Source of the DNA: Pristionchus mayeri
Lineage: Eukaryota; Nematoda; Chromadorea; Rhabditida; Neodiplogasteridae
DNA: 64,000 nucleotides
Reading direction: 5' to 3'
NCBI GenBank assembly: GCA_036245805.1
Contig: BTRK01000001.1
Location: 19,413,087 to 19,477,086 of the forward strand
Position 1 is the stretch's first letter; each line of letters opens with the position of its first letter. Shown here piece after piece: positions 1 to 13,200 of the stretch. The notes under the pieces are model-generated. The model had not been told where the DNA came from and did not search any database. It worked only from the letters and a program-made list of their open reading frames with translations. Both the position numbers and the translations under genes were made by a program.

Positions 1-847
1 TCAAATGATCGATTTGAATATTTTTCCCACCTTAGGCGTTGCGTTTTCAGGTGAATACCATTTAGAATTTTCTGCAAAATGCCAGCCATTATGTTAATTT
101 TCAGACTCCTGTTGGTACATTCTGCAAGATTTAATGGGCAGTAGTGGGATGTGATTTGAACATGAGATGTTATAAATGCATAAAAATGGGAAATATCGAA
201 GTTGAGAAAATCGTGTTTTCAGAAATTCTCAAAACTCGGAGTTTTTCAGGTTCATATTTCTTCCCAAGTGTAGAATCGTCGAAAAAAGTTGAGAACTGAT
301 CGTAACTCACGAAGGTTCTGCAGGAAACTGCGTAAAATGGGCGAAAATAACCACCCCGACTTCTTCCTTTCTTCGGGAAACCACTTTTCGACACAGTTTT
401 TTTGGTGAAATTTTGCACTTAGGAGTAACTTCTAACGGGGAATCGAATAAGATAATTTAATTTGTACATTCGCGAAAAGCAACGTCAGGGTGAGAATTTT
501 GAGATTTCAACTGGTCAAAATTTTTTTCTCAGATGAGCTATCATTTCACTTCCAACAGTAAAAATGCTTATCTCGTCGAGATCTTTCAGAATTACTAGCT
601 ATGTATGGGGTTTGGATGATCCGTTCAAAAGTTAGAAAAACCGACCTCGACGTTGAGGCAAGCTACAGAAAACGAGGGGTCAGAGATACGGCTTTCTAAG
701 GTCGATTTTCGGACTCTACGTGAAAATTTACCCCTAGGAACATCTTAAAATCAACACTTTATTTTTCGCTGTACGGCCTCTGGTCAGTTCTCTCAGATAG
801 TCACTCATAATTTTATGACAATCAGTTATTATCGATCGTTGTCTCAC
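1..847. other. Left-edge region, probable intron of the transporter gene
   Basis: No convincing exon on either strand. It lies downstream (on the minus strand) of the last recognisable exon of the MFS transporter at 848-893, which ends in a good GTGAGA donor, so it is most simply the start of a long intron whose remaining exons lie outside the window. Short ORFs here lack family features. Confidence 0.5.
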
Positions 848-1807
848 CCCGTACGAGAAGCCCATCCCGATCATAGCGATAGCGAGGACGTACCTTAACT
901 TAATTATTTAGTTGGATGAAAATGTAGATGGGCATTATATCTATCGATCAGGGAATGCATATCAGTTGCATGTTTAAAAAATAAATTCAAACCAATTGGG
1001 CGATGCCGCTCCAAGCAGTCCGAATCCAACCATTTGCACGGCGCCAGAGAACGTCACCCACTTCCTGACATAATTCGAATTTACAAATACTCTGTTTGTT
1101 CTCTAACGGGAAGAGAACGGGAAGATAAAATCTACCTTCCGAATTCGTCTGCGAGATGTCCTCCTACGGCTGCGCCCACCGCAGAACCGATTGCATGAAA
1201 GGAAAATAGTTTTAAAATGGGATAGTAAAATAAATTTAGAATCAAGTTCCTCCTACCTGAAGTGTCTGCAGATTGTGGGGAATGGTCGAGGAGGGGCAGA
1301 CGAAGTGATCATCCTCGTAGAGAGTGTGGAAGGAAGGACGAGAGAGATTGGAGCAGGAGGAGAGGAGAGAACAGACATCCGAAGAGGAGGAGGAAGAGGA
1401 GGAATTCTGAAGAGGCGATGCAGACATGTCTGATGGTGATGTTACTTCAAAGAAATGTTGAATTACGCTCGAATTTCTACAATTTTTTGAAAGTGAACAA
1501 TACCAACACTGTATTCTTCATCATGACAGATCGGTCTGAGGGCAGCAAAGGACACGAAGACATAGTTACCGGCCAGATTTATCATCGAGTACTGAAAATC
1601 AGTTATCGATGGGGTAAAGGAGCAAGGATCCAACAGAAAAACTCATTCGCGCTTTCACTGGCCCCTCACAGCACGTCTGATCATCAGCCCCTCCCTCACC
1701 TGCAGCACGAGCAGCATCATCAGCTGATATTTACCGTATCCTCCGACGAGGGAGAAAATCTGATCGAAGCTGCGCAGTGACTTATCGCTGTGAGGTACTG
1801 CTCCCAT
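848..1807 (-). CDS. MFS transporter, organic cation/SLC22-like, 5' part (partial)
   Basis: Five exons: 1700-1807, 1257-1406, 1136-1194, 993-1064 and 848-893. Exon 1 starts MGAVPHSDKSLRSFDQIF and runs into VGGYGKYQLMMLLVLQ, the 'GxxGxxQ' entry to TM1 of SLC22-type transporters. Exon 2 is a Ser/Cys-rich extracellular loop ending in SRPSFHTLYEDDHFVC. Exon 3 carries the MFS motif A (GAAVGGHLADEFGR), and exon 4 continues with KWVTFSGAVQMVGFGLLG. These proteins move small organic solutes across the plasma membrane. A TTCTTGCAG acceptor two bases before the ATG fits trans-splicing. The C-terminal two thirds would lie left of the window. Oddity: no AG acceptor exists before exon 3 (sequence ends TTTCAT), so the locus may be a pseudogene or contain an error. 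The family call is secure; substrate is unknown. Confidence 0.75.
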
Positions 1808-4212
1808 TGCTGCAAGAACGAAGAAGACAAAATAGACTTTGGAATATTCTGTGAAATCACAAGGAGTCGCATAAACCGAGTGGAAATAACGAATGGCGTG
1901 AAAAATAAGAAATTTTAGGCACAATACCCCCTGCATGTTGACATGTATTTGGCGAGATAAATAGAGCTAATGCTGAGCGCAAAATACGGCGGTATAAATA
2001 ACAGTTACTCAACATTCACCGAACTCGAGAGATAGAGAACATGTGATGGGAAGGATGGGAAGCGAAACTGGAGAGGGACAAATTTATTCAAGTCGGAAAC
2101 CGAGGGATTATCGGTTCGAGCCCGCAACGGAAAAGAGAATGATCTCCAAGACAAATTTTCACGAATATAGAGCTTCAAAAACTACTGATCAGTTCAAAAA
2201 CAAGGTAAGCATAGAGAATCTCTATGAATATTAGTGAATTTGAGCGGCTGAAAATCGAGAGGAGTAGGGGAGATAGGGGAAGGAAGGGAGTGGTGCGATA
2301 TCAATGCTGCCAATGGAACAATGGCTAGATGGGAAGGAGCAAACTCGAGAGTGTGATAGCAGTGGACAATCGAAGGTCGAGAAGAAGAGGAAAGGGGAGA
2401 AGGAACACGCCGGCCTTGTCTCTACTCACTGAGCATCCTCACTCACAGAGTAGATAGATTGAGAGAAATTAAGAGACTGCTAAGCAAATCTAGCCTCATC
2501 ACAGTAGATTCCAGATCAAGAGTCTTTGATATGTAGATGATACAGGAAATTGTGAGTGAAACTGGCGCAATATTTCTGAGACAAATATAATATGATCACA
2601 TATAAAACAATATCTTCATGCAACCACTTGGTGCCCTGTTCCGCGTTTCACGGCGGTTCCACGTCTACTAGTGCAACCTTCTCGTCAAGCATTCGGTCAT
2701 TCGCAGGACGATGAGAGAGCGTGTGAAACGAGGGGAGCACTGCACCTCAAGAGTTGACAAGCGCGTGGGTTTGTTGAATGACGTGCCCTGCCTTTTCCAG
2801 TTTTCCCTTAAACTCATGGGAACGTCCATTCCATTCCTTGAAGTGAAGCCATTACATCGGTGTCATCACAAAATCGTCACAACTTATGGGCTATGAGAAA
2901 AGTCCTTGTGAATTGAGAATAGGTATGTAATAATCATAGGCTTGAAATCTTCCTTTTCGAAAAGTGCTGCTGAACTAATTTCGATATCCGTTACGTTGGC
3001 GACTAAATACAATTTTCTTCAATCTACTGCATTGAATGACTTCACTGATTGTAAGAAGAAAAAATGACGAAGACAAACTGATTACAGATTATTATTTACG
3101 AAATTCATTTAAAATTAACTAATATTCGATATTGCACCTAAAAATATCATTCCAGAGAATTGAACGGGCATCTCCATCTGTTATTTAGTTCTGGAAATGA
3201 GGGTGGCAAATCTCCCCAATCACATCATACAGTTCCCACTCAAATATCAGATTCCTAGAAGAGATTAGAGAACGATTCGAGCAATCTACTCAATTAGGAG
3301 AGACCGCATCTCTGCTTTTCCAATGTTCCCTCGGCGGTCGGATTTTTTTCAGATTACAAGCTTTAAATTTTCAGTAATCCCTCATCTCTCGGTCCTTCTA
3401 GAATTTGTACAGAAACCGAAGATATGTCCAAATCAACGATTTCTTTATCATCATATCAATTTTTCTCTCGCTCTGCCTAACATTCATGAGAGCGTGCGGT
3501 ATGTAGAGAATCAGAGTATTCATTCTACTCATAGGGAGATATCATTCCCTCGGGGGGAAGGAGGGGAAGGGAGAGGCGTCTCTATAGAAACTACTCTCAT
3601 CTGCCCATTACCAACTTCACCCTCTCACTACTTCCTTCTCTCCTGTGATTGTAGTCCATTCAGTGAGTCACCCTTCCGCTCTTCCTCCATACAATCTCAC
3701 CGTAATCTGTACTTCATAAATTATTTTGTATCTTAGAGTATATGCAATTTGTATCCAGACATCTACTGCTCATTGATAAATATGTTCATGATTTTAAAAA
3801 TATGTAAATTGCAGAGCTGAGGGTCGGCATAGCAGAAGATTCGGCGGAGATGGCCAAAGGTCGGTGTCATTTCCAGCCGTTTAAAGGAACGATCAGACAT
3901 TGCAATCAACCACATCTCAATCGCTTTTTCGCACTTCTTATTTACTCGCTTTTCTCTCGTTTGACAATAGCCTTGTTTGGCGCTGATATCCACCGTATCC
4001 ATGGTATTGGATATATTTCTCACAGTCCCGTGACGGTAGAGCTCTATTTCTACCTCTGGTTTCACGCTTCAGCCTAGATATTTCATCTAATCCGCCTGTT
4101 TTTGATAACATTAATATTATTTTTATTAGCTGCCCAAGTGCACCGTCGTTATTTATCCAAAATACCGTATCTTTCTGATTGTACTAATAATAATAATATT
4201 TTAGAAAAGCAG
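1808..4212. other. Intergenic region, no gene seen
   Basis: Divergent upstream region between the MFS transporter (-) and the choline transporter (+), so it must hold at least one promoter. ORFs such as 3323-3736 (+) have no family features, no convincing splice context and atypical composition. I see no RNA gene or repeat of note. Confidence 0.5.
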
Positions 4213-4245
4213 AGTATCGAGGCGTGGCCTCCGGACAACAACCCG

Positions 4246-7200
4246 ATGAGCAAGAACAACCTCGCGAAAAGGTGAGAAGCCATTTTCGAAATTCACTTCC
4301 GGTTTGAAAACGGAGATTCAAATGGGAAGCATAGTGAAGGATAACTGGTTAGACCGATGCCCTTCGGTTCGACATTGTAGTCCCATTTAGAAAGTGAGTT
4401 CGGGGAAGGTTGATTAGCCACTTTGGGTCTCTTTCTCGGCGACCTTCACTTCCTCCGTCTACTTTGGAAAGAAAGTATGTCAAAAAGAGATGCGCGAGAC
4501 TCGCAATTTCGCATTGACCAGTAGAAGAAATCGACTTTTTCTTTTTTTCTAATCTAATTAAAGTAATTGTTTCGCTTGTTATACAAAAAGTAGATTTTCC
4601 TAAAGAAAATGTAGAACACTTCCAAAAAATGGAGTTACTGGCACTTCGAGCAGACCAACTTGTAGTAGTCAGCGGTAGTTTCACGCAGTCAACACATTTA
4701 ATTGACAGTTAACTAGGAGAAGTGGCCTCATGAGTCACTGCTGTAGCCTGGAGTGGCAGGGAGAGCACTCACTGGGAGAGAGAGCGAGAGAGCGTGGAAA
4801 TGAAAGAGAGCGCAAGTATTTGGCGTGCATACAAGCACACCTTCGATGTAATACGAGACTGGTCAGTAGTAGCGGATGCTACTGCTACTCGTCTGTGTAC
4901 ACTTCCCTTATCTTGAGTCTGTTATTTGCAAGGAATGATTACTGACTACAGCCTATTCTCGATTCCCATCATCGATAAATCGAATTTCCACTTCCCCACT
5001 CGAACGCCCGCTTAACGAATGCTCTCGAGAAAATCAGAGCGATCGCTAAATATTTTTCTTTGATTTCGCCGATTTCGGCATGTTTTCGTCCTTTGTAGAT
5101 GATCGTTTGCAAAGGGAAGGAGAGGCTCTCTCTCACATTTCCCCACTCTTTCTTCTCCGAGAGAGACGATAAAGTGTGCTCGAGGAAGAGTTCTCTTCAT
5201 TCTACAAAGAGAGGGAGGATCCGGCTGGTCACTCAGCCCTTTTCCTTTCACTCGCAGGGGTCAGGGGAGAGATGACTAATTTCGTCCTCATCGTTTCACT
5301 TCCCTTTTCAACGAATTTCAATCAGTTCTCAATCAACTTTCCCATTACCGTACTTCCACCGTAGCCCCACTTCTCAGCTCTCGATGAGACTCCTGATCGC
5401 GATTACTCACCTCATTATTGTGTTCCTCCATCAAAACACTCGATCGACCCTTCCATTCCTCCTCTTCCTTTCCCTCCTCGTCTCGTGGCATGCTCTCAAC
5501 CAGTTACTCGGACGCCGAATTCCGTAACCGAACGGTTTTGAGCAAATATTCCCAAATAGAACGTGGTTCCACCGGCTCAAAAGGAGCCGATCAACGCTCT
5601 CACGAGTTATTTCCAGTCAGTAACAGGAACAAACCTCTTCAAATCATCTTGTTTACTTCCCATCTTCGGAATTGCTCAAGGGTCATTATCGATTGCCTTT
5701 ATCTCACCTGTTTTCATGCATCTGAACAATTGCTATTGTGCATCTCTCTCTAACCTCCCATAAATGCGATTGACTCTCTCCCTCGTGCATGCTCTCTGCT
5801 GGCGATGGCACGCCTCTGATCCCATCCCATTCCCCCTCCACCCCCCCCCCCCCTCCCCCCTGATCAGTCCCATTGTCCGTCCTCATCTGCTCACACGCTT
5901 AGTGCAGAGAGGTGCGAGTGGAGAGAGAGCGCGTGCATTCGAGAGAGAGCAGAGAAGTAGGTGAAGAGAGGGAGTGTCTCGACCCGGATCCCCTTCGGTT
6001 ATGGGCATATAACCTGTCACAGCCAGGCCCACCTCCGGAGTATTGGAGTCCGCGCATATTCCGGAGTTTAGTGGTATCGTGTTCTACAATTAACCATGAA
6101 GTGAACCGATGTATCTTATCTTTACTATCTTATCGTTCCTTCGCTGTAAGGAATCGTTCCGAAGAGTGCGACCAGCATCTCTATTCGCTGCAACTTGCAT
6201 CTACTTGAGTATTTTAGTATCATAAGTCACGTACGATCTCCTCTTCAGAGGATTGAATAGCTCTCCTCGGTTTCTTTTCCCTGAACGACAAGATACAAAA
6301 ATTCCAAGTATAGATGTTATTTTTATTCGGCTTCTTTCGTATTTTCCGGTGAGAATCGTACGGATTCTGGATTCTAGAACGGTTTTCGCTATTTCTGTCC
6401 TTCCCTCGGGACTGGCGTTTGATGTTGTGCCTCCTCACAGGGAATTCATTATGGAGTGATGCTCTTGCTCTCTTCCTTTCCCACACTCTCTCGCCTTCTT
6501 TTACGTAAAGGATGGGAGGGTTCTGCTCTCTTATTATGGTCTCGCGCGTTCGTTTTCATCGCCTTTTTACAGCTCTTGTAAGTAGCAGTCGCTTGCACTC
6601 TCCCTCATATTCTCAAATTGCGTATCGAGAAAGTTCCTTGACCTACTATCGATTGCATCCGGTTAGCACTCCGCATTGCCCTGAGGGCATGTTGACTCAT
6701 CCTCCGGTAGATCATTGAGGAGAACAGGCTCTCTCCTTCTCTCGCGTACTGCTCCCCTTCTCCTCTGCGCACTCTCTAATTCACGCATTCTCTCACCTTC
6801 AACTCGTCCTTTTTTCTCACGAACAGTAGGTTACTTTAGTACCGAATTCTCAGCAAATCCTCTTGCGTAGTCGATATTCCCTCGTTCGCTCGAGATTTGT
6901 AGTTGTGAATGCGAGCCTTTCTAACATTATGCCGAGCTAAAGCTGAGAACTTTTCCCGTAATGGCTGACTATATCTGCGATATTTATGCTGTTTTCATGT
7001 CCTTACAGTATATTCGTACTCTGTTTGTTCTAAGAGAAAGAAAGCCAAAGCGGAACAAAAGCGATTTTGCACAATCACATCTTCTACATGTCGTGAAACA
7101 TTTTCAACATCGCAGTTTCGGCGTCTAAACATCGCCTACTCGTGAAATGTGATCTTGTACTATCTTCTTCCCCTTGTCTCCCTCGATTCTTCCCCTTTCC

Positions 7201-10200
7201 GTTCTCCCAGACTTCAATTTCCCCTTTCCGCTCTCGAGAGTTTTATCTGGCCCCAAATAGGGAAGATTTTTCTCGGGAAGTCTTATTAAATTTTCTTATC
7301 GAAAGCGAAACCGTTTCCAAGAACGGCTGTAATCTCATGATCGCCAATTTGGGATATTTATTGCCTGTTTTTTGCTCGGCAGACCCAATGGTGTGCAAAA
7401 ATAAGGTGTTCTGAGCATCTAGCCTCATTACGAATCCCAGTTCCTTCTTTCCTGTCCCATCTGATCGGTCCACAACAGCACCTCTGATCTTCCATTGGCC
7501 TCTAGCCAGAAGTGACCACTCTCTCTCTCTCCAGTGTCTTCTTATTTGCTTGCCCCCTTATGACGCCTTCCCGAAAGAGATTGGAGAGCTGATCTCTTCA
7601 TTTCTCGTGATCTCTCGTCTCTCTGACCGTCGAAAGAGTGGGCAGAATTAGTAGAGTGACTCAACATCAGATGAGAGGGAGCCACTGGCTATCCTCGTTG
7701 TGTTTCACTCCTGCACGAGATGCAAAGTGGTCCATTTGAATATCTTGTCGGAAAGCGTTCTGCCCTCCAACGCACTTGGAGGTACACTACTCGTCGTTTT
7801 TCCATCCCATTTCATAGCCATTATCGTCCAATGAAGTCAGTCGATTTGAGAATTCCGAATGGAGTGTCACCTGGAAAGTGCAAGATTAGTAAGCCATCTG
7901 ATCTTGTCTCTTGCTCTCCTCTCCTCTATTCCACTCCATCGCCCTTTGCTCAAATAGCCGAGAGTTCGAAATAAGGTTAATCGTGTCTCCGTTTCTCACG
8001 CAATGTATCGTACAGAGTCTTTTAATCTTTAAAATCCTATCTCACACTCTATGCAGCCAAGCTGAACATCATTTTTATTTCCATGACGATAGCTTCTATC
8101 TAAATTTCACACCACTCATTTCTCTCATGGACATGACGCAAATACTTTCTCGCCTATTCGCGTCGCTCTTTTCTCTGCCTCTTCACTCTTTCCTTCCTTG
8201 CAGCACCGCTTCATGATTCTTCGACGATAATAAAGATCAAAGGTCAAAGATCATGACTAAGAAGCGGTTGCCTCCTCCCCTCATGGCGCCTCCTCCACCA
8301 CCTCTGCTCGGCCTCGGGCCCGTCCGCCCGACCGCGCCCCCGCTTGATCTCTACGCGTCCGTCGGTCCGCCTGCTCCTCCGCCCTACTCGCGGAGTGATC
8401 CGGCCCGTCCGGTGACCGCGCCCTCGCGGATGGCTCCGCCTCCGCCTGCCGCTCGCGTCGCCGAGGCGCGGAAGCACTCTCCGCCCGCGAGATTCGAGCT
8501 GAAGACACCACCAGTTGGAAGGAGATTCAAGTCGAGGAAGGAAAATCCAACATTGAGCATGAGGAGGTTATGATGGGGAAACAAAAATGTTAATAACAAT
8601 GGTACTAAAAAATATTTTAAAAATGAATATTATAAGTATTTCTCCGGCAACAAAAGTTTCTCAGTGGGATCCCTGCAGGGTACCAACTGGGACATTCCAC
8701 TGTGGTCTCACGGGCATTGTTTTCCCAGTGGGATAACAGTGGAATGTCCCGGTTGGTAGAATGCAAGGATCCCACTGGGAAACTTTTGCCATAGTGGCTG
8801 ACAATTGCAGCAGCCCTCTCTAACTTCTTTATTTGCTGCAGGGGCTGCACGGATGTCTGCTGCGCGCTGCTCTTCTTCGTCTTCCTCGTCGCGTGGGCTG
8901 TCGTCGCAGGAATAGGCAAGCACGGACTGGCTTATTTATTATTTTCATGTTTTGGTAAACAAAAAATATTGCAGAACTTAAATTGTTCAGCTGTTTTCAC
9001 CGAAATTTGTTTTACTTGTAAATAATTAATTATAAATGCACCTAATTTCAGCCTTTATGTGGGGCAATCCCGAGCGACTAATCCACCCGACGGATTCCCT
9101 TGGAAGAACCTGCGGATCTGTAAAGAAAGGAGCGTACGATCTGAGGTGAAAGGAATCAAAGAGAAACAAACAATCTTGCAATGAATATAGCTATTATAAC
9201 CTTCTGTTTTCAACTATTGATAATTCCAAGTTCAAGTGCTAGAAGAATGGTGATTTGAATTAAATCGTAATACTTCTGCTTCCAGTTCTAAGCCCTTCCT
9301 GGTGTTCTTCAATCTGGCCAAGTGTGCCTCCTTCTCCACTGTATTCACTGGCTGCCAGACCCCGCAGGTACGTCATTTCCCCCTTTTCTCGTCGTATTCA
9401 GTCGTGAAATTTTCCAGCTCTTGATACGCAGAGGACTCATGCAAGTGCTTTTAACAGAATTAGTGATAGCTCTACCTCGCAAGTAGCCGATTCTAGAGAT
9501 CATAGTGTCTGCCCTAATTACCGATTGACTATTGAGATGTGCGTGGAGCACTGTCCTGAGGAGTACTTCTCCTACCTGCAGATGCAAGTCTACTTCTCCA
9601 ATGCACAGGTTTTTTTTCTTCTTTTTTGATTCTTTTATTCATGCACTTTGATGAGATAAGCTGCGGATGCGAAAGCAATTCTCATATGACAAAGTAGCAG
9701 CCTGTTAGGGTAGAATTGCCAACTGATGAAAAAGTCCTGAGATCTTCATTTGTGAACTTAGAGAGTCTTCTCCTTAGATAGTGAAAGATCTTCCCTGTCT
9801 CGACTCCGTCAACAAGGCCTCCATCTCCTCTTTCGCCCAACTGAAGCAACTCGTCGATCAGGGACAGTGCGCCGCCTATGCAGTCAAGAGTGCGCCAGGT
9901 ACGATTTTGTTATTCAAGTAATGATCAAAGCAGTTTACGACAGAAAAACCAACAATCTCTCATTTCAGTACTAGGCCGATGCATTCCACAAGTGGTGGTG
10001 GGAGCAGTCGACGGAGCTGTCAAAGGTAGACCAAGGATTCAGAAACAGCTCTTTCTCCTGATGACATTGTGATTTTATTATGATAAAAAACAATAGTTGA
10101 CCTTACAGCCAATCAGTCACTGGACGCACTCAAACATCAGTTTGGTGACGATGTGAAAATCCCTTCGGACCTGATGCTCAACGACTCGTCAAAGCAAGTT

Positions 10201-13200
10201 TCGATGCCATTTGAATTGCATCACCCTTAGCAAATAGAAAATTATCTACAAGATGTAATTCCAATATCAAGCCAAATGTTCGACCCTTCTTCCACCAAGT
10301 TTATGGTAACTGAAGAATATTCCAGGGTGATCGAGTCGATGGTAAACAACGATCCATGGATAGTCAAAATAGCAGCTGACATCTCCGTCTCTTGGTACGT
10401 TTTCAACGAACTGAACCGAATTTCGAAATGGTTTCAAAATGTCAATTTTCCTTTTTTCAGGTGGGCCATCCTCTCTTTCATCCTAATCGCCGCAGTTTGT
10501 GCCTTCCTGTGGACTGTGAGCTTATTGAATAATAAATAACAAAAATGTATTCAATATTTTTTTTCTGAATGATCGTGCCTTAGAGAGAAAAAACGGTGTC
10601 GACATTGCATCTTCAATTTGAAATGATTGTAAACATTTTTAGGTGGTACTGCGCATCTTCGGTTCCTTCATGATCTGGCTTTCCATCCTCGCTATTATGG
10701 CTGCATTCGGAGCAGGTGAGAAAGATCAAAGAACACCTCCCAAGATACCTAATGTTCATAGATTATGGCATTTTTTCCCTGAAATTTTTCTTTCATTTGT
10801 GGAATGGTACGAGAGAGATAAAAAGGAACAATTACCACTCTCTCTTCAGGCTCCGCCTTCTCTTGGTGGAAGTGGTGGACACTCACGAAGGCAGGAGCCA
10901 TCAACGACTTCTCCTTCCAGGTGGGGTATAGGTCAAAGATCAATGTTCGCGCATGACGAGAGCTAAAGGAAACAAAGGGGGCGTCTCTGATGGGTTCTAT
11001 CAGGCTTCCATCAACACTCCCTAAATACCAAATGTAACCCATCAAAGATCATAAATTTCAGCCGATGTTCCAACTCTACTTCGAGATGCCAACCACGTGG
11101 ATGGTACTCGGTAAGTCTCTATTTCTTGCCTTCCCTGCCCCTTCTTGAAGAGAGAGACAGCTACTGAACTTTGGTAAAAAGGATCCATTATTTGTGAGAT
11201 ATTCTCAACAACTCGAGGGGGCGAAATCGTTCAATCTATTGTTCTAGAACATACTTTTGAACAACTTATTAGTTCCAACCCAATAGATTGTGAATTATCC
11301 AACCGAGTATGAGAGAGAGAGAGAGAGAGAATGACTGCAGCAATCATCGCCTCTGTCTTCCTCCTCATCGTCTTCCTCATTCTCCTGTGTGTCCGCAGTC
11401 GAATTCGAGTGGCAACTGGAATGATTGAGGAGAGTTCCAAGTGAGTTCTGGTCTTTGATCGTTAGGGAACGAGGGTGCTTAGATGCAACGTTTCATTGAT
11501 CTTCATAAATTCATAAATTCCATAGTTGTCATGAAAATGTATCGGACATTGAATAATGTTGGTATTTTAATCTAAGCAGTAAATTGAAGGGCGATTGGTT
11601 CCATGTTGTCCACTCTCGTCTTCCCCATCTTCACATTCGCCCTTCGCTTCATCTTCTTCGTTATGTGGGCAACCATCGCGATTTGGCTCGCATCCTCGGG
11701 TGAGAAATTCTCACTGAGAATTAATTATGCAAACATGTAATTGCTTAGTTTCTTTAGACAAGAGACGGAAGTATAATAGCAATTTGAAATAATACAATGA
11801 GATGACACTATCTTATCCATTCATCTTCGAGGAGCCGACAACTGTCGCAATCTCTCGGCGAAGTCTGATGCGAATCCGTGCGGAATCTCCTGCGACTGTC
11901 GCACACTCGGAAAGGTCAGGATTTAGTTCTGCAATTCCCAATATTGTTCGAATGTCAACCTATCAGAACAATGGAGATCTCTGAAGAGGCATTACCCAAT
12001 TATCATTCATTTCTTTCGCAGGATCCCTTATGTTCCTACGTGAACATGACCAAGGACAGCACGAAAGTTGCCTGGCTACAGGTGAGTTAATAATTTTAAA
12101 AATAACAATATTATTTAAATCCAAAAATGTGTATATTTACTATTATTATCAGGTTGGAAAGAAAGTAATTGTAGATTTTCAATTTTTCGATTCTGAGAAA
12201 CCCCGTCCTTTGTTACCGCTTGATTATCATATTGATGCTTATAGTCGTTGAGTGCTTGGATACTCTTTCAATCGCACATTGGTTCAAGCCTTTCCATTTG
12301 GTATTGAGGACACAGGTTGAAGTCAAAAATGAGTCAAAGCAGAATTGAACTCATTACATTTTGGAAGAGCTATCAATGCAAGAAGAGCTATGGCATTGTA
12401 AATATTATGTCATATGTGAAAAGCACTACATACAGATATCACAATACAACATGTGAATCTGGTCCGCTCCGAATGGCCCGTCAGAAAAATTCTCATTTTT
12501 GAACTTGACCGAATCTGAACTTCAACAGAAATATTTGTCTTGGCCGTGTACCCATATCGCAAGATGTGCCGATCTCAAATGTAGCAAAACGAAAAGTACT
12601 TTCTATTATTAAGTTAAAATTATATTTGTGTGAGCATGCTATTATTATACCAAAACATGTATCAGGTTGCTTCATAAGTTTTTTCCAATTTTTACTTTTA
12701 ACTGTTTTGCATATTCTGGTCTTTGGTTCTAATTGATTATTATTTTGACCTTTACATATTATTAGTGCATGGATGCTCTCTTTAGCGCACTTTAGTCCAG
12801 ACCTCTTGAGTTCGCCTAGCGGTCATAGTGTGAAGTCAAAGTAGCCGCGGCTACGAATGTAGCTGCGACTTTCTCAAATGAGATCTTTCCAGTGAGTCGT
12901 GATTGGGGAAAATAATTAACACTTTCGTGAAGAGTGATGAACGTACATCACAATAACACATGTGATTCGGATTTGGCTCAAAATACCTGTTCACATAAGG
13001 TGCAAATTTCAGAGTCGTGTTCAGTTCGCCATGGTCAAAATGTGTTTTGTTTACAGCGCATCCTCACACATTGGCATATCGAAACCAAACCGATTTCATC
13101 ATAAAGCTTCCTACATGAGGAGCTTATATTTGTTTTATGGTGGGCTTTCATCATTACAATCACAAGGTGTAGTCATCTACACTAATATGATGAAATTTAC

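Larger units (their letters stand above)
4272..8841. other. Long first intron of chtl-1 (or promoter of the second first exon)
   Basis: 4.6 kb between the first candidate exon and the TM1 exon. Apart from the Pro-rich ORF at 8253-8566 and the fold-back repeat at 8651-8788, I see no coding exon. The stretch 5700-7600 is pyrimidine-rich, with many CTCTC runs. It probably carries regulatory sequence, but no specific site can be supported. Confidence 0.45.

Noticed and set aside
8244..8599. Minus-strand ORFs opposite the Pro-rich exon
   Set aside because: Shadow frames of GC-rich DNA; the plus frame is the one that joins the CTL gene in phase.
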